Of a stretch of DNA of 64,000 nt, positions 12,167-21,999 are shown piece after piece. The position numbers were made by a program, and so were the translations under genes. The DNA is from Xestospongia muta (lineage: Eukaryota; Porifera; Demospongiae; Haplosclerida; Petrosiidae). The notes beneath the pieces were generated by a model. That model was not told where the DNA came from. It saw nothing but the letters and a program-made list of their open reading frames with translations, and did not search any database. The DNA lies in contig OY848917.1 of assembly GCA_963693285.1 (NCBI GenBank), forward strand, positions 8,060,192 to 8,124,191, written 5' to 3'. Numbering within the stretch: position 1 is the first letter of the stretch; every line of letters begins with the position of its first letter.

Positions 12167-12190
12167 TGTGTATGTATGTATAGCATATAT
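12078..12190. repeat. (TA)n and (TATG)n microsatellite
   Basis: Pure TA dinucleotides interrupted by single G, then GTAT tetranucleotides. It lies between the 3' ends of the two GTPase genes. Two short open frames over it are tyrosine/isoleucine repeats and not genes. Confidence 0.95.
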
Positions 12191-12365
12191 AACATTATTT
12201 GTACAAATGAAATTTTATTTCAAAGAATCTTTGTGATCATTATTTACATTACATGTATATATATAGTATATTGTCCATTTTAAAACAAGGCTTATAATGT
12301 AATAGTACTTAAAAACCCAAAACTAAAAACTAAAAAAATCAGCAATATTGTTCTGACAGTTAAGT

Positions 12366-13097
12366 TTATATAATGACACAAAATAAGGTCAATGCTGAGA
12401 ACCACGAAGTAAATGTGTCCCAAAAAGTGTCATCAAATAATTCTTTAGAAAGATAACCTGTATCACAGGAATAAACTAAACGACGCAAGATGTCAACATC
12501 ACTTTGGATTTGCGTCGTATAAACTACCTTAAGGTGGTCTGCAAGATCATCAATATCTGGAAAGCCTACAGTGTAGATTCCTTTTCCCATTAAATTGGCT
12601 ATTGGACGTGTTGTTGGATGTGTGCGAAACTCAGAAATGATTTCATTCTTTTTAATTTGAGACAAACTTTCACAGTTTGTTATAACAAGAGCTGACACGG
12701 GCTTTATGTTGACTTCAAAGTTTGCAATGATAAAATCAAATGTTTGTTTCTCTTCATCAGTTAGACGTCCTTCCCTAAATACAAATATAATTAAATGGAG
12801 ACCATCAGGTACGCTACTTCTGAAATATTGTTTGAGGCGGCGTATATTTTCTTCGTTGGAGATTTTCGTTCCATCTTTTCTTGCTGTGTCTTGAAAACCA
12901 ACGGTGTCAACAACTTTAACGCGATATCGATTACCACGGTCAGTAAGTATAACTTCGTGGTCAACGTGATACGATGTTTCACTTTCAATAGATCTTTTTA
13001 CCTTGAATCTTTCTTCACCTATAATTTTGTTAGCAACTGTGGACTTTCCTGCACCCGTCTTTCCAATCACTAGAACATTTCTGAGACTTGCATCCAT
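12366..13097 (-). CDS. AIG1/GIMAP-like GTPase with canonical P-loop and CaaX tail
   Basis: Single-exon gene of 243 residues, all G domain plus a short tail. P-loop GKTGAGKS at 12-19 is complete. Other landmarks are VVDTVGFQD (G3), LIIFVFREGRLTDEE (conserved AIG1 box region) and ALVITNCESL at the G4 position. The chain ends CVII, a CaaX-type signal that predicts prenylation. Compared with its neighbour at 10954 it lacks the N-terminal coiled coil but shares MGKGIYTVGFPD (MEKGIYTVGFPD there), so the two are paralogues. The start at 13097 is the first ATG and sits nine codons before the G1 strand. GTP binding is well supported; the cellular role is unknown. Confidence 0.88.
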   Translation of the reverse strand: MDASLRNVLVIGKTGAGKSTVANKIIGEERFKVKRSIESETSYHVDHEVILTDRGNRYRVKVVDTVGFQDTARKDGTKISNEENIRRLKQYFRSSVPDGLHLIIFVFREGRLTDEEKQTFDFIIANFEVNIKPVSALVITNCESLSQIKKNEIISEFRTHPTTRPIANLMGKGIYTVGFPDIDDLADHLKVVYTTQIQSDVDILRRLVYSCDTGYLSKELFDDTFWDTFTSWFSALTLFCVII

Positions 13098-14090
13098 TCT
13101 CTACTTGTATATTTAAATGTCTGAACTGCTAGACATTTATATAGCATCTGCACATATTGCGGAAGAAAAATAGGGTGTGGCAAACGAATTACAGCGATCA
13201 CAAGTTATGACGCCAAGTTAATGGGCGGTACTATGAGAACAATGAGCCATAAAAAGCTTTGTAGAACGAAGAGAATGTAATAATATAATAACAATTAAGT
13301 TATTTAAAGAACCCAGAACATATCTATTCAAAACTTTAAGTGCACAGACAGCATTAACTATTGTCTAAACCAAACACATTCAGCTCCTTGAAAAAGTTAC
13401 ACCTACTATATTATTGTATCTGATTTTTTCAATAAACAGTCATCAAAGTAACACAATTCAATAGAAATATATGTGAAAAATCTGTTAGTATAATTAATCA
13501 ATGCATGCATATATGTATTCAAAGCTACTATGCAACTTCCAAGTAAAGCTAAAAAGAGACAGCAACAACAACATATTTGCTGAAACTGGTCTTTTTAAAC
13601 ATAAGATTATCAAATTTAAAACAACTTTATTAAGTAATCCTGTCAACTAAATAGTCTATTGTTTTTCTACCAACCGTTAAAATGAATTGGTTGTATTAAC
13701 TGATTGATAGTACTCCACTTGCATGCATTCCTAATAAATTCATTGAAAAATATTAATGATTATCATCATTATAAGTACATAAACTGTACTATGAAACTGT
13801 ACAATTTGTGTACTTAAACAAATGACTTTCCAAAAATCCATTTTGTAATAGTGTAGGGATGTCCTATTATAAACTGCATAGTAACAGCTCTTACATACAA
13901 TGATGTAACAGCATCCATTCACTTTGTCTAAGTAATGAGGTATTAACTATTGCTATGACAATTAACTAAACGATTGTCAATCAGTATAATTCAGTAATGA
14001 TAGGACCCAACAGCACGCTGATGTATCTTGGCCATAGTCCTTTTCCTCAGACTGCTATAAATCATAGTTAACCTTGACATTTTTGGAATT
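13098..14090. other. Intergenic upstream of the minus-strand GTPase
   Basis: AT-rich, no coding signal that I trust. The promoter of the GTPase gene should lie in the first few hundred bases, but I see no clear TATA box or other motif. Confidence 0.5.
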
Positions 14091-14099
14091 TTTTTGCAA

Positions 14100-15600
14100 T
14101 ATCAGCAACAAATTTCAGTAGATTGTGTAATGTATATGAACATTTATTAGGAAGGTTTTATTAATAACAGGCAAATCAACAGTGGAAACCTATCAATTGG
14201 AGAGTATACATAAGATGAAATTTTAAAACTTAAATATACTACACCTACTGCTGTTATGTTGAAATTGTTAGTAATCCTTTTAACTACAGCTGATAATTAA
14301 CTTATGAATAATTGAAAAGGGTACTCAATACATTCTGTAATACAAATATATACATCTATGTTCATATACATGTTCTTAAACACACACAGTAGAAAGTAAT
14401 GAATGGCTATAGTTGTAAACTAATGGCCATAATTACTAAAATATTCCAAGTATGATGAATTACTCAGTACATCACATGCACATTTGTGTAATGTATATGT
14501 ACACACAGAAGGGTTATCAGACACACACAGTAGAGTGAGTATTATTAAATTCCCCTGAGTAAAATTGTCAGGTATAGCCATAACAAACATAGCAATAATA
14601 AGAAGTACTTAATATATTGCATTTATGTAGTCTTTATGTACATGTACATGTACTTAAACAGACACAACATAGCTATATTGATCTAAATGAATTACCTATA
14701 CTACACTGTAAAAATACCATGTTATTTTAACAACTAATTTGTATTTTGCATGAATGGATTACCATGGAATTTAGAATGTATGTCAATTACTCACTGTATA
14801 ATTTGTTCCTTTGTAAAAGTACAACATACCAACAAATTATACAGTGAGTAATTCACAAGAATTCTAGATTCCATAGTAATCCACCCATGTAAAGTACAAA
14901 TTAGTTGTTAAAATGACATTTATAGAGCATTCTGTACTTATACATTTATTATCAACTGTATTTAACAACTGCACACTACAATTCATTTTAGATATTGGAT
15001 GCAATACTTAGTACAATGAGTAATGTACATACTTACATGTGTCTAAACAAACATCTTCTGAATTCTTCAGACGAATGTTGTCAGGTAATCTCCATAATTA
15101 ATGTAGTACATGTTCAACAATATTAGGAATTTCTCAATATATAACATTTGTGTAATCTATATGTACATGCATGTGTACTTAAACACACAGCAGAGCTATT
15201 GAATTTTCAGATGAAATTGTTAAATTATAGTTACATTTGATAATTAACTTTCAAATTAATACACATATGGAATGGAATAAATAAGTGTATGACTGACATA
15301 ATGTACATACAATATCTGGATATTTTTTTGCCAATTTAGCTATAAATGTAACCAATAAAACAGTTGGTACTGAAAAGAAATCATTAAGAAATATCTCCCA
15401 ATGCGGTGCGATATTAGTGTAAATTTTCTCTTCCATTTTGTTATTGGGTGTAATTATTCAATATATTGTGCAAAGTACATACAAAATGTACATGTAAATA
15501 CGCAGAAGCTGGCCAATAGTGAATTATTCAGAGTAAAGTTTTTAACTATACTAGCAAAATTAACTCTATACAATGTTCACTGATATAACATAATTCATCA
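14100..15600. repeat. Degenerate tandem array, period about 140-160 bp
   Basis: A loosely conserved module recurs near 14125, 14330, 14470, 14610, 14995, 15140 and 15465. It contains TTTGTGTAATNTATATGTACATG, then TACTTAAACACACA(C)AG, AGAGCTATT and an AAATTGTTA-like end. Spacing is about 140-160 bp once the MITE at 14704-14940 is subtracted. Divergence between units is high, so the array is old. No gene is seen in it. Confidence 0.6.
14704..14940. mobile_element. Palindromic MITE copy 2
   Basis: About 235 bp that folds on itself. The left arm starts CACTGTAAAAATACC, and GTTATTTTAACAACTAATTTG on the left pairs with CAAATTAGTTGTTAAAATGAC on the right. An ACTCACTGTATAATTTGTT stretch mirrors around a loop near 14810-14820. 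Same family as 4011-4215 and 26477-26720. It interrupts the degenerate tandem array. Confidence 0.8.
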
Positions 15601-15986
15601 ATTTTGTATAATATAAGCAAAATGTTTAATGTTGAATAAATTAGTTTTATGTTGCTTACTCCATTGATGTTATTAATATATATATATTGTTTTACTTGAC
15701 TTCTTAATTACATTGTTCACATATACTGTGTTCTTAAAGTATTTCTTCTGACATTGAATGAATAACAGAATGATTCAGTAGACAGTGGATCACACTGCTA
15801 GTATAACAATTATTGGCATATTAGTTTACCCTGGAGGATATATAAAAAATACCTCAAAATAGTACAAGGAATGTCTTTCCATAATTTACCCACGTGGATG
15901 CACGTATTATTAAAAGATAACGCATGCGCAATTCTAGCAAACACGTGAGAGCAGAGGGTTAAGAAGGGGTTACATTTTTTACCTAA

Positions 15987-16314
15987 TTAACCTCGCTGTG
16001 CGTGGGCGCATAGCGAGGGTACTGTAGTCTGTTAGTGTGTGTGTGTGTGTCTGTTACCTGGGTTATTTTTTTGAACTGCTATAACTTGGCAAACGAAGCG
16101 TTAGCAGCTACCAACGTTTAGCAACGAATAGAAAAATGTGTGGACTTTACAACAGTAGTATCAAGAACATCGTCAAAGAAAAACAGAAGCTTAAAACTCG
16201 CAAAAGAATTTCAAGCTGCAGAGTCATCAAGGTGCCGTTTCTCGAAAAGTTAATAACTTAATATGGAGATTTTTTATTATGCTGTAGAGAATTTTAGAGG
16301 AATACGGATCAGCC
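15987..16314 (+). mobile_element. TTAA-flanked (piggyBac-like) non-autonomous element, 3'-truncated copy
   Basis: Starts TTAACCTCGCTG with a short subterminal hairpin (CCTCGCTG...CAGCGAGG type), then GTGTGTGT. The body is shared with the copy at 17195, including TAACTTGGCAAACGAAGCGT. Homology stops at about 16314, so the right end is missing. No coding capacity. Confidence 0.7.
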
Positions 16315-17194
16315 AGTATTCTTCCATGTTTTACTTATAATATTATATTTACTTGAAATTTAATGAATATAACCCCCCCCCCTCCTCCAGTTCATGAAAT
16401 TTTTACACAAAGATTTTAAATTTTAAAATCAGATTTTACATTTTGTACTCAATATTAACTACAATGTTTAAGGCAACTGTATTCCACACAGTAGCATGAG
16501 CCTATGAAATATGGAATACTATTTGTTTTGTATGGAAAACTATTTGTTTCAAAAGTACATTTCAAGGGACATTAATGCCACTTCTGGGAACAAATCTAAG
16601 TAGATAAAAGTAGATGAAACACAGAGTATAGGTACCACAAACCAATGTTTTAGATTCAAGCATCAGCAAAATGTTTCAAGTTTGGTTGGGTTCCTAAATT
16701 TGCTTGTATATTGATTGTCTTTCATATTTATCCAAATTCCCATTAATAATATATCATCCCACTTTGTGAAATTTTACACCCAGATTTTTAGATTTTGCAC
16801 CTATGCAACACCTTTAGTTTCAATACTGTGTCAATTAAAATAATTAAGAACCCATAGAAATGACTATATCACAACCAGAAACAACTTTGAAAAGATAGTA
16901 TTCGATATTTAATAATGTCCTGTCCAGTGCATAACCTTTTAAAATCACTCTTTGCAAGAATATCAATGACATCAATTGTTATCTTCCCTTTATGTTTACC
17001 AGGCAAACAATTTATTATTATTTTGCCTGCTGATAAAATTTATCTAGCTAAAAAAAGTTTAAAACTGTATTTTGCTCTTAAAGCCAAAGATATTAAAATA
17101 TAATTCATATTTTTGGCTTATGTCTCATATCCACAAACTGAGAGGGAGTTCAGATAAAATTGGATTGGGGAAAGCAAGAACTAAATTCAAGTTA
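16315..17194. other. Spacer with poly-C tract and repeat fragment
   Basis: Holds a run of ten or more C at about 16374-16383 and a diverged piece (16613-16715) of the repeat also found at 3290 and 25515. Small open frames at 16915 and 17072 have no recognisable domain. Confidence 0.5.
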
Positions 17195-18120
17195 TTAACC
17201 TCGCTGCGCGTAAGCGCAAAGCGAGGTTACTGTAGTCCGTCAGTGTGTGTTTGTGTGTCTGCACTGCCTGTTTTTTCGAACTGCTTTAACTTGGCAAACG
17301 AAGCGTTAGGAGCTACCAACGTTTAGCAACCAATATAAAAACGTGTGGACTTTACAACAGTAGTATCAAGAACATCGTCAAAGAAAACGAAAGCTTAAAA
17401 CTCGCAAAAGAATTTTCAGGCTGCAGAGTCAAGGTGCCGTTTCTTGAAAAGTAGATAACTTAATATGGAGATTTTTTATTACGAAGTGACTCCTGCCACC
17501 GAAAATTCGGTGGCACGTAAAGCCACTAATTTACTCGTGCCACCGATCGGTGGCGCAAAGAGTAACGAATTTGCTGCTGCCACCGATATAAGTTAAACGA
17601 TTACAATGACTAACTTTGGTAGCCTAAGTTGACCATGGCCAACATTGGCAACTGTACTCATCCCTTTCTTCACATTTACCAAGATTACTTCATAAATAGT
17701 AGAGTAGAGGAACTCTATTTTTACTCACATTCTCTCAGCATTATCTATGATCATGATGACTCAGTACTTTTACTAAGCAAAGTTGTTCCTTAAAATAGAG
17801 AATATTTTCAAAGTGATATATGATAAGTGATAAATGGGATAATATATGTTCTTTTAAGAAAAATGTGTTTAAATGACTAAATACAAGTTGAACAAGGTAT
17901 ATGTTCTGTCATAATTATGAAATGCATTTACAACACAACCAAGAACACATACAAAATGGTACCATTCTGGCATTAGTCACATGCAACCATCTGGTCTCCT
18001 TGTTTTTTTCAGGAAGTTGGCACAAACAATATATCTTAAATGAAGTCATTATTGCCTTGTATAACGTATGCCTGGTTTTAACAGAAGGAAACACTGTGAA
18101 TTCTGTCTTCTATAACCAGG

Positions 18121-18690
18121 AATGAAAAGGTGGTCTCGTAATTAGGACATCATACTGTATTTTAACTGGGTGTTCTCTTTGTCATACTGTGTAAGCATAG
18201 GCTAAGGCGAAAAAACCACAAATTGATATCCATCTGACTGTTGTTGAACATCTGGAAAAATCAGTGTTACTTTCTTCTTCTGGTAGCGTAGTAAGACAAA
18301 AATAACTTCTTTTGGAGAAAGAGGTAGATCACTCTCATTAAACTATCAAACATTTTGATGGTACCAGCATTACAACTCTTATTGGAAACACAAACCCAGT
18401 GTGAGTGCCTCACATTTAAAATCTGAATGAAGTATATAATATATATATATCATATGCAAATCGTGGTAACTGCTATCATCGGTAACAACTGAAGTCTGGT
18501 ATGGCTTTAGCCATCTTGTAGCAACGATATCCTCAGTGAATACTACCATTTTCAAATACATACGTAGGGTCAATTGAAGTTGTTGTGACATCAGGTTAGA
18601 AGCATAATGTGTACATACAGATCGAATGTTATGTACATCAGGAATGTCAGTGTCAGCTAAATTAACAGTGGTACTGAAGTCTTCCATAAA
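18121..18690 (-). pseudogene. Ulp1-like (C48) cysteine protease relic inside the MULE
   Basis: Read in shifting frames on the minus strand: CTHYASNLMSQQLQLTL (18379-18687 frame), then NAGTIKMFDSL, then IFPDVQQQSDGYQ followed after a frameshift by CGFFALAYAYTV, and REHPVKIQYDVLI after a TGA. This is the end of a Ulp1/SENP-type fold: strand plus DSL, the Gln of the oxyanion hole, the catalytic Cys (codon 18218-18220) and the RPH(L)-like tail. Such proteases ride on KI-type MULEs in plants and on several animal elements. The copy is multiply disrupted. Confidence 0.6.
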
Positions 18691-18839
18691 GACACAATGA
18701 TTGAATTCAGAGGCTGATATATCTGAAAATCTAAGTATGTTTTGAAAAATTTTGGTGAGATTAGATGATCTTTGTGTTAAATGTTTCGGTTTCTAATTAT
18801 GAGATTCTAAGCAGTTGTTAGTTGTGTATTATTCCTTAA

Positions 18840-19572
18840 TGTCACTGTGTAGTGTTTCAAGAAGAAGCTGTGCATCTTTAGAGTTGCCATGCATATGTGT
18901 CTCATTTTTCATCCTCGTCTTTAATTTATAAATGTCTTTCAAAGTTACAAACTTTCCATACTTCTTTTCAATCATCTCTTTTACGTGTTTTGTGTTTGGT
19001 CATAAACTTAAAACTTCTTTCACAGCAAGGGCAGTCTCACCATTCAGTTTTTGGCTAGATGGATAATGCACCATGAGATCAGAACCAATACGATGATTAT
19101 GTTTAAAATTGCTAACTTTGACAACAAGTTTTTTTACAAACCCTATAAATAAGAATAAATAAAATAAGAATATGGTACAATTCAGTAGATAAAAAAACAA
19201 TCAAATAATTTATGGTGCTAATTCTACAAAATTAATATTGACTTACTTGTCATATGACAAAGTCAGCATTGCCTAGCAACCTTTATTGAATCTTCAAAGG
19301 ATTTTATGAATACTCTTCCCACAACTAGGTCTAGGTTCACCATAATGTACACAGCGAACACTGTCATAAGTGTAAGGAATCTTTATGCAATCAATAGCTA
19401 GAGATGAGTTTGATGCATTTATCAACCTCTTGTTATAGTGCTCCGCCTTTTCACTGTTATAAACACGAAAAGGATGATTTTGTTCCTTCTTCAATCTCTC
19501 TAGGTCGCACAATAAGTCATTCATGTCATCAAAGCACGTACAAACACTCAGCAATTTCTTAACAGCTGTCAT
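18840..19572 (-). pseudogene. ZSWIM/FLYWCH-type N-terminal part of a MULE transposase, broken
   Basis: First piece 19294-19572: FDDMNDLLCDLERLKKEQ, FRVYNSEKAEHYNKRL, PYTYDSVRCVHYGEPRPSCG. Second piece about 18840-19140, after a probable intron: FKHNHRIGSDLMVHYPSSQK, LNGETALAVKEVLSL, an in-frame TGA, then PNTKHVKEMIEKKYGKFVTL and IYKLKTRMKNETHMHGNSKD. The order and the NHR...YP..R.L..E motifs match the DNA-binding front half of ZSWIM1/3-like transposases. The stop codon and missing catalytic core show it is dead. Confidence 0.65.
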
Positions 19573-20469
19573 TCTGCTTCTCGAAGGTGTGGTTTATAGG
19601 TGGAGACTTCTGAACGGTGGCCGATCGGTGGCAGTAGCATTTCAGTTGTTCATCGTGCCACCGATCGGTGCCACGAGCAAATTAGTGGCTCTACGCGCCA
19701 CCGAATTTTCGGTGGCAGGAACATCGGCCTTTTTATTATGCTGTAGAGAATCTTAGAGGAATACGGATCAGCAAGACAGAAGGCCGTTGGTCGAAGCAAT
19801 CGTTAGAAAAGTTCTGAAAAGTGTTTTGTGGACTTAGAGCGAAGTAACACATTCAAGAAACGTCTCAAAGCACTGAGAAAACTGCTACTAATAGAAAATA
19901 TATTGATTTATATTTGTACTACGGGACGTTTCCAAAGAACGCTTCATTTTCAAGTTACAATAAATTTTGTATATGAAATATTGAAACATTTTAAAGCGTC
20001 AGGCTCAGAGAAACATTCATCACGAATCTAGCACTTAATCTTGCTTGGCAATTGAATGATACTATTACTTACTCAGTTAAAGCTTCACAGACATGTCAAT
20101 CAGAGTGCAAAGTACCCAGTAAACGACAAAGCTTTTTTCCCTTTGATTGAAGAGAAATGCTGAGTCATCAAACAAAATAATTTGACAACACCTTGTCCAA
20201 TCTTAAATGTACATGTTAATGCACTTTGCAGTATAGAGTTACACTGGGCACAGCAGCGAGGTTAAGCACTTTAGTGCATTTTTATTCAACTATAAATGCA
20301 GATCTATAATAGATTTTAGTTACAATAAAAATTTTCACATTTCTCGTTATTTTACAATATTGTATCCATTCTTATTGTTAGAAACAGCTGTGATAATCCT
20401 ACCTTCAGGAATAGTCTTAATACATGTCTGTATAGATCTTATATTGACTGTACAAAGAACTTATTAATG

Positions 20470-20591
20470 TTACAAGTGTAATCTGTTGTTTCAATTGATT
20501 ATTGTTTTTTCATTACAGTATGGATAAGTTATATAATTCATACTGTAATGAAAAATCAATAATCAATTGAAACAACAGATTACACTTGTAA
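20470..20591. repeat. Near-perfect 53-bp-arm fold-back element
   Basis: Left arm TTACAAGTGTAATCTGTTGT... and its reverse complement ending at 20591 differ at one base over about 53 bp. They flank a loop of about 16 bp (GATAAGTTATATAATT). It is most likely a very small MITE. Arms this perfect would also give a long hairpin RNA if transcribed. Confidence 0.85.
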
Positions 20592-21108
20592 TCTAACTTG
20601 TCTCTCTCTAGTTTTAATAGTTACTAATTTCTACCCTCTACTCATCACTACATGTATGTTCTCTGTCAACTACCAGTACCACTTTAAATATGTCAGATCT
20701 ACATTATTAAAGAAATCACATCATTTTAGTTTTGTCAACTAGGATCTTAATATTATTAGTATATACACACACAGATACTTTGACTGTCATGTTTCTTTAA
20801 ATTTGTATGAGATGTTACTCTTGTTTACATCTTTTTTTTAATAGTTCTTGTGCATGATATGAACATTTGTTCTCTTGTTGTTATCTCAGTGATTGTTATG
20901 TTGTAAAATGTGCTAAAAGAAAGCAAGAATTACGTAGCTATATAGCTAAAAAAGACAGAACTGAATGTTGTTGCTAAACTAGCCACACCTTTTAAGGTGT
21001 ACATGGCTGGGTATCTAGCCAAAGCTTAAAGATGTAATGAGAGAAACTTAAGCATAACTGAAGTTCAGAATTTCCAAGAAATATTTTAGTAAGTTGATTA
21101 ATTAGAAG

Positions 21109-21111
<3 letters not shown>

Positions 21112-21158
<47 letters not shown>

Positions 21159-21186
21159 GCTCTCTTCCTCCCTCCCTCCCTCCCTC
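21112..21186. repeat. (CT)n and (CCCT)n microsatellite
   Basis: About 44 bp of pure CT followed by CCTC tetramers. A looser CT/GT-rich zone follows at 21755-21960; the two cysteine/serine-rich open frames there are artefacts of it. Confidence 0.95.
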
Positions 21187-21999
21187 TGTGTGTCCCTGTA
21201 TCTCATCTTATCTAAAATATCAGCTTAATCTTTGTCTCTGTATAAATGTATCACAACAAAACTTTATTCTCTGGCATTTATTATTTCATAATAGTAATAT
21301 CTTGTGCATATGTGCGAACTTAAGCAGCATTCAAGCATAGTAACAGACACTCTTAACGTTATCTGTGATTTCAGTAAAATTAATTCTTGCATTAGTCCTG
21401 TTCTGCTCTAATAATGGATTTTTTGAAAGCCATCATAATGATACAAAGAATTTGTGCTTTTGTTGATCACTAAAATTAAAAAGGACTATAACTAATTCAA
21501 TAATGAGTTGCAACCTCCAATCAAATATGGATTGATAATGTCTAGTGAATTGGTAATGAATCCAGTATAAGACAATGTCAATTTAGAGGATGGGGTATTC
21601 ATAATTGTAGTCATCAAGAAGATGTTGGAGTGACATGTGCACCTGGTAAAATTTTACTTTATAAAATAAATAAAGTTTATAAAATAAATGAACCTGTAGT
21701 AGAAGGTTATGTATTTTGACTCTGTGAGTCAGTGTCTTCCTGTATTTGTGTATGTGTGTTGCCTCTCTCTCTCTCAATATTTTCTCTCTCATTCCTCACT
21801 CCTTCCCTATGTGCATATGTGTGTGTGTGTTTTTTCTCACTCTTGCTCTATGTGTGTCTCTTTTTCTTTCTTGAGCTCCCTCCCTCCCTTTCTCTTTCTG
21901 TGCGTGTGTCTCTCTATATGCATGTGTGTGTGTGTTTCTCTTTTTCTATGTTGTGTGTGTGTCATAATTTATTGATGTTTGTATGACATATCTTAACAG

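Larger units (their letters stand above)
17482..19729. mobile_element. MULE-like DNA transposon with about 100-bp TIRs and 9-bp target duplication
   Basis: A 2248-bp insert in the TTAA element, flanked by the direct repeat TTTTTATTA (17473-17481 and 19730-19738). The uninterrupted copy near 16275 has this sequence once. The ends are long inverted repeats (17482-17585 and about 19605-19729). They contain nested palindromes GCCACCGAAAATTCGGTGGC and GCCACCGATCGGTGGC, while the outermost 8-10 bases match poorly. A 9-bp duplication with long TIRs is typical of Mutator-like elements. The interior carries minus-strand coding relics (ZSWIM-type and Ulp1-like), but the DDE core is not seen and is probably deleted. 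Confidence 0.85.
17195..20265 (+). mobile_element. TTAA-flanked (piggyBac-like) element, full copy split by a MULE
   Basis: Begins TTAACCTCGCTGCGCG and ends CAGCAGCGAGGTTAA, so the ends are inverted repeats and the flanks are TTAA, the piggyBac target. Its 5' 285 bp match 15987-16314. The match resumes after the MULE-like insert at GCTGTAGAGAAT (19739 on). Without the insert it is about 0.8 kb and non-coding, so it would depend on a transposase from elsewhere. Confidence 0.75.

Noticed and set aside
11997..12283. Two plus-strand open frames rich in Tyr-Ile
   Set aside because: They are translations of a (TA)n/(TATG)n microsatellite.
21709..21986. Cys/Ser/Leu-rich plus-strand proteins
   Set aside because: Product of CT/GT-rich low-complexity sequence in two overlapping frames.
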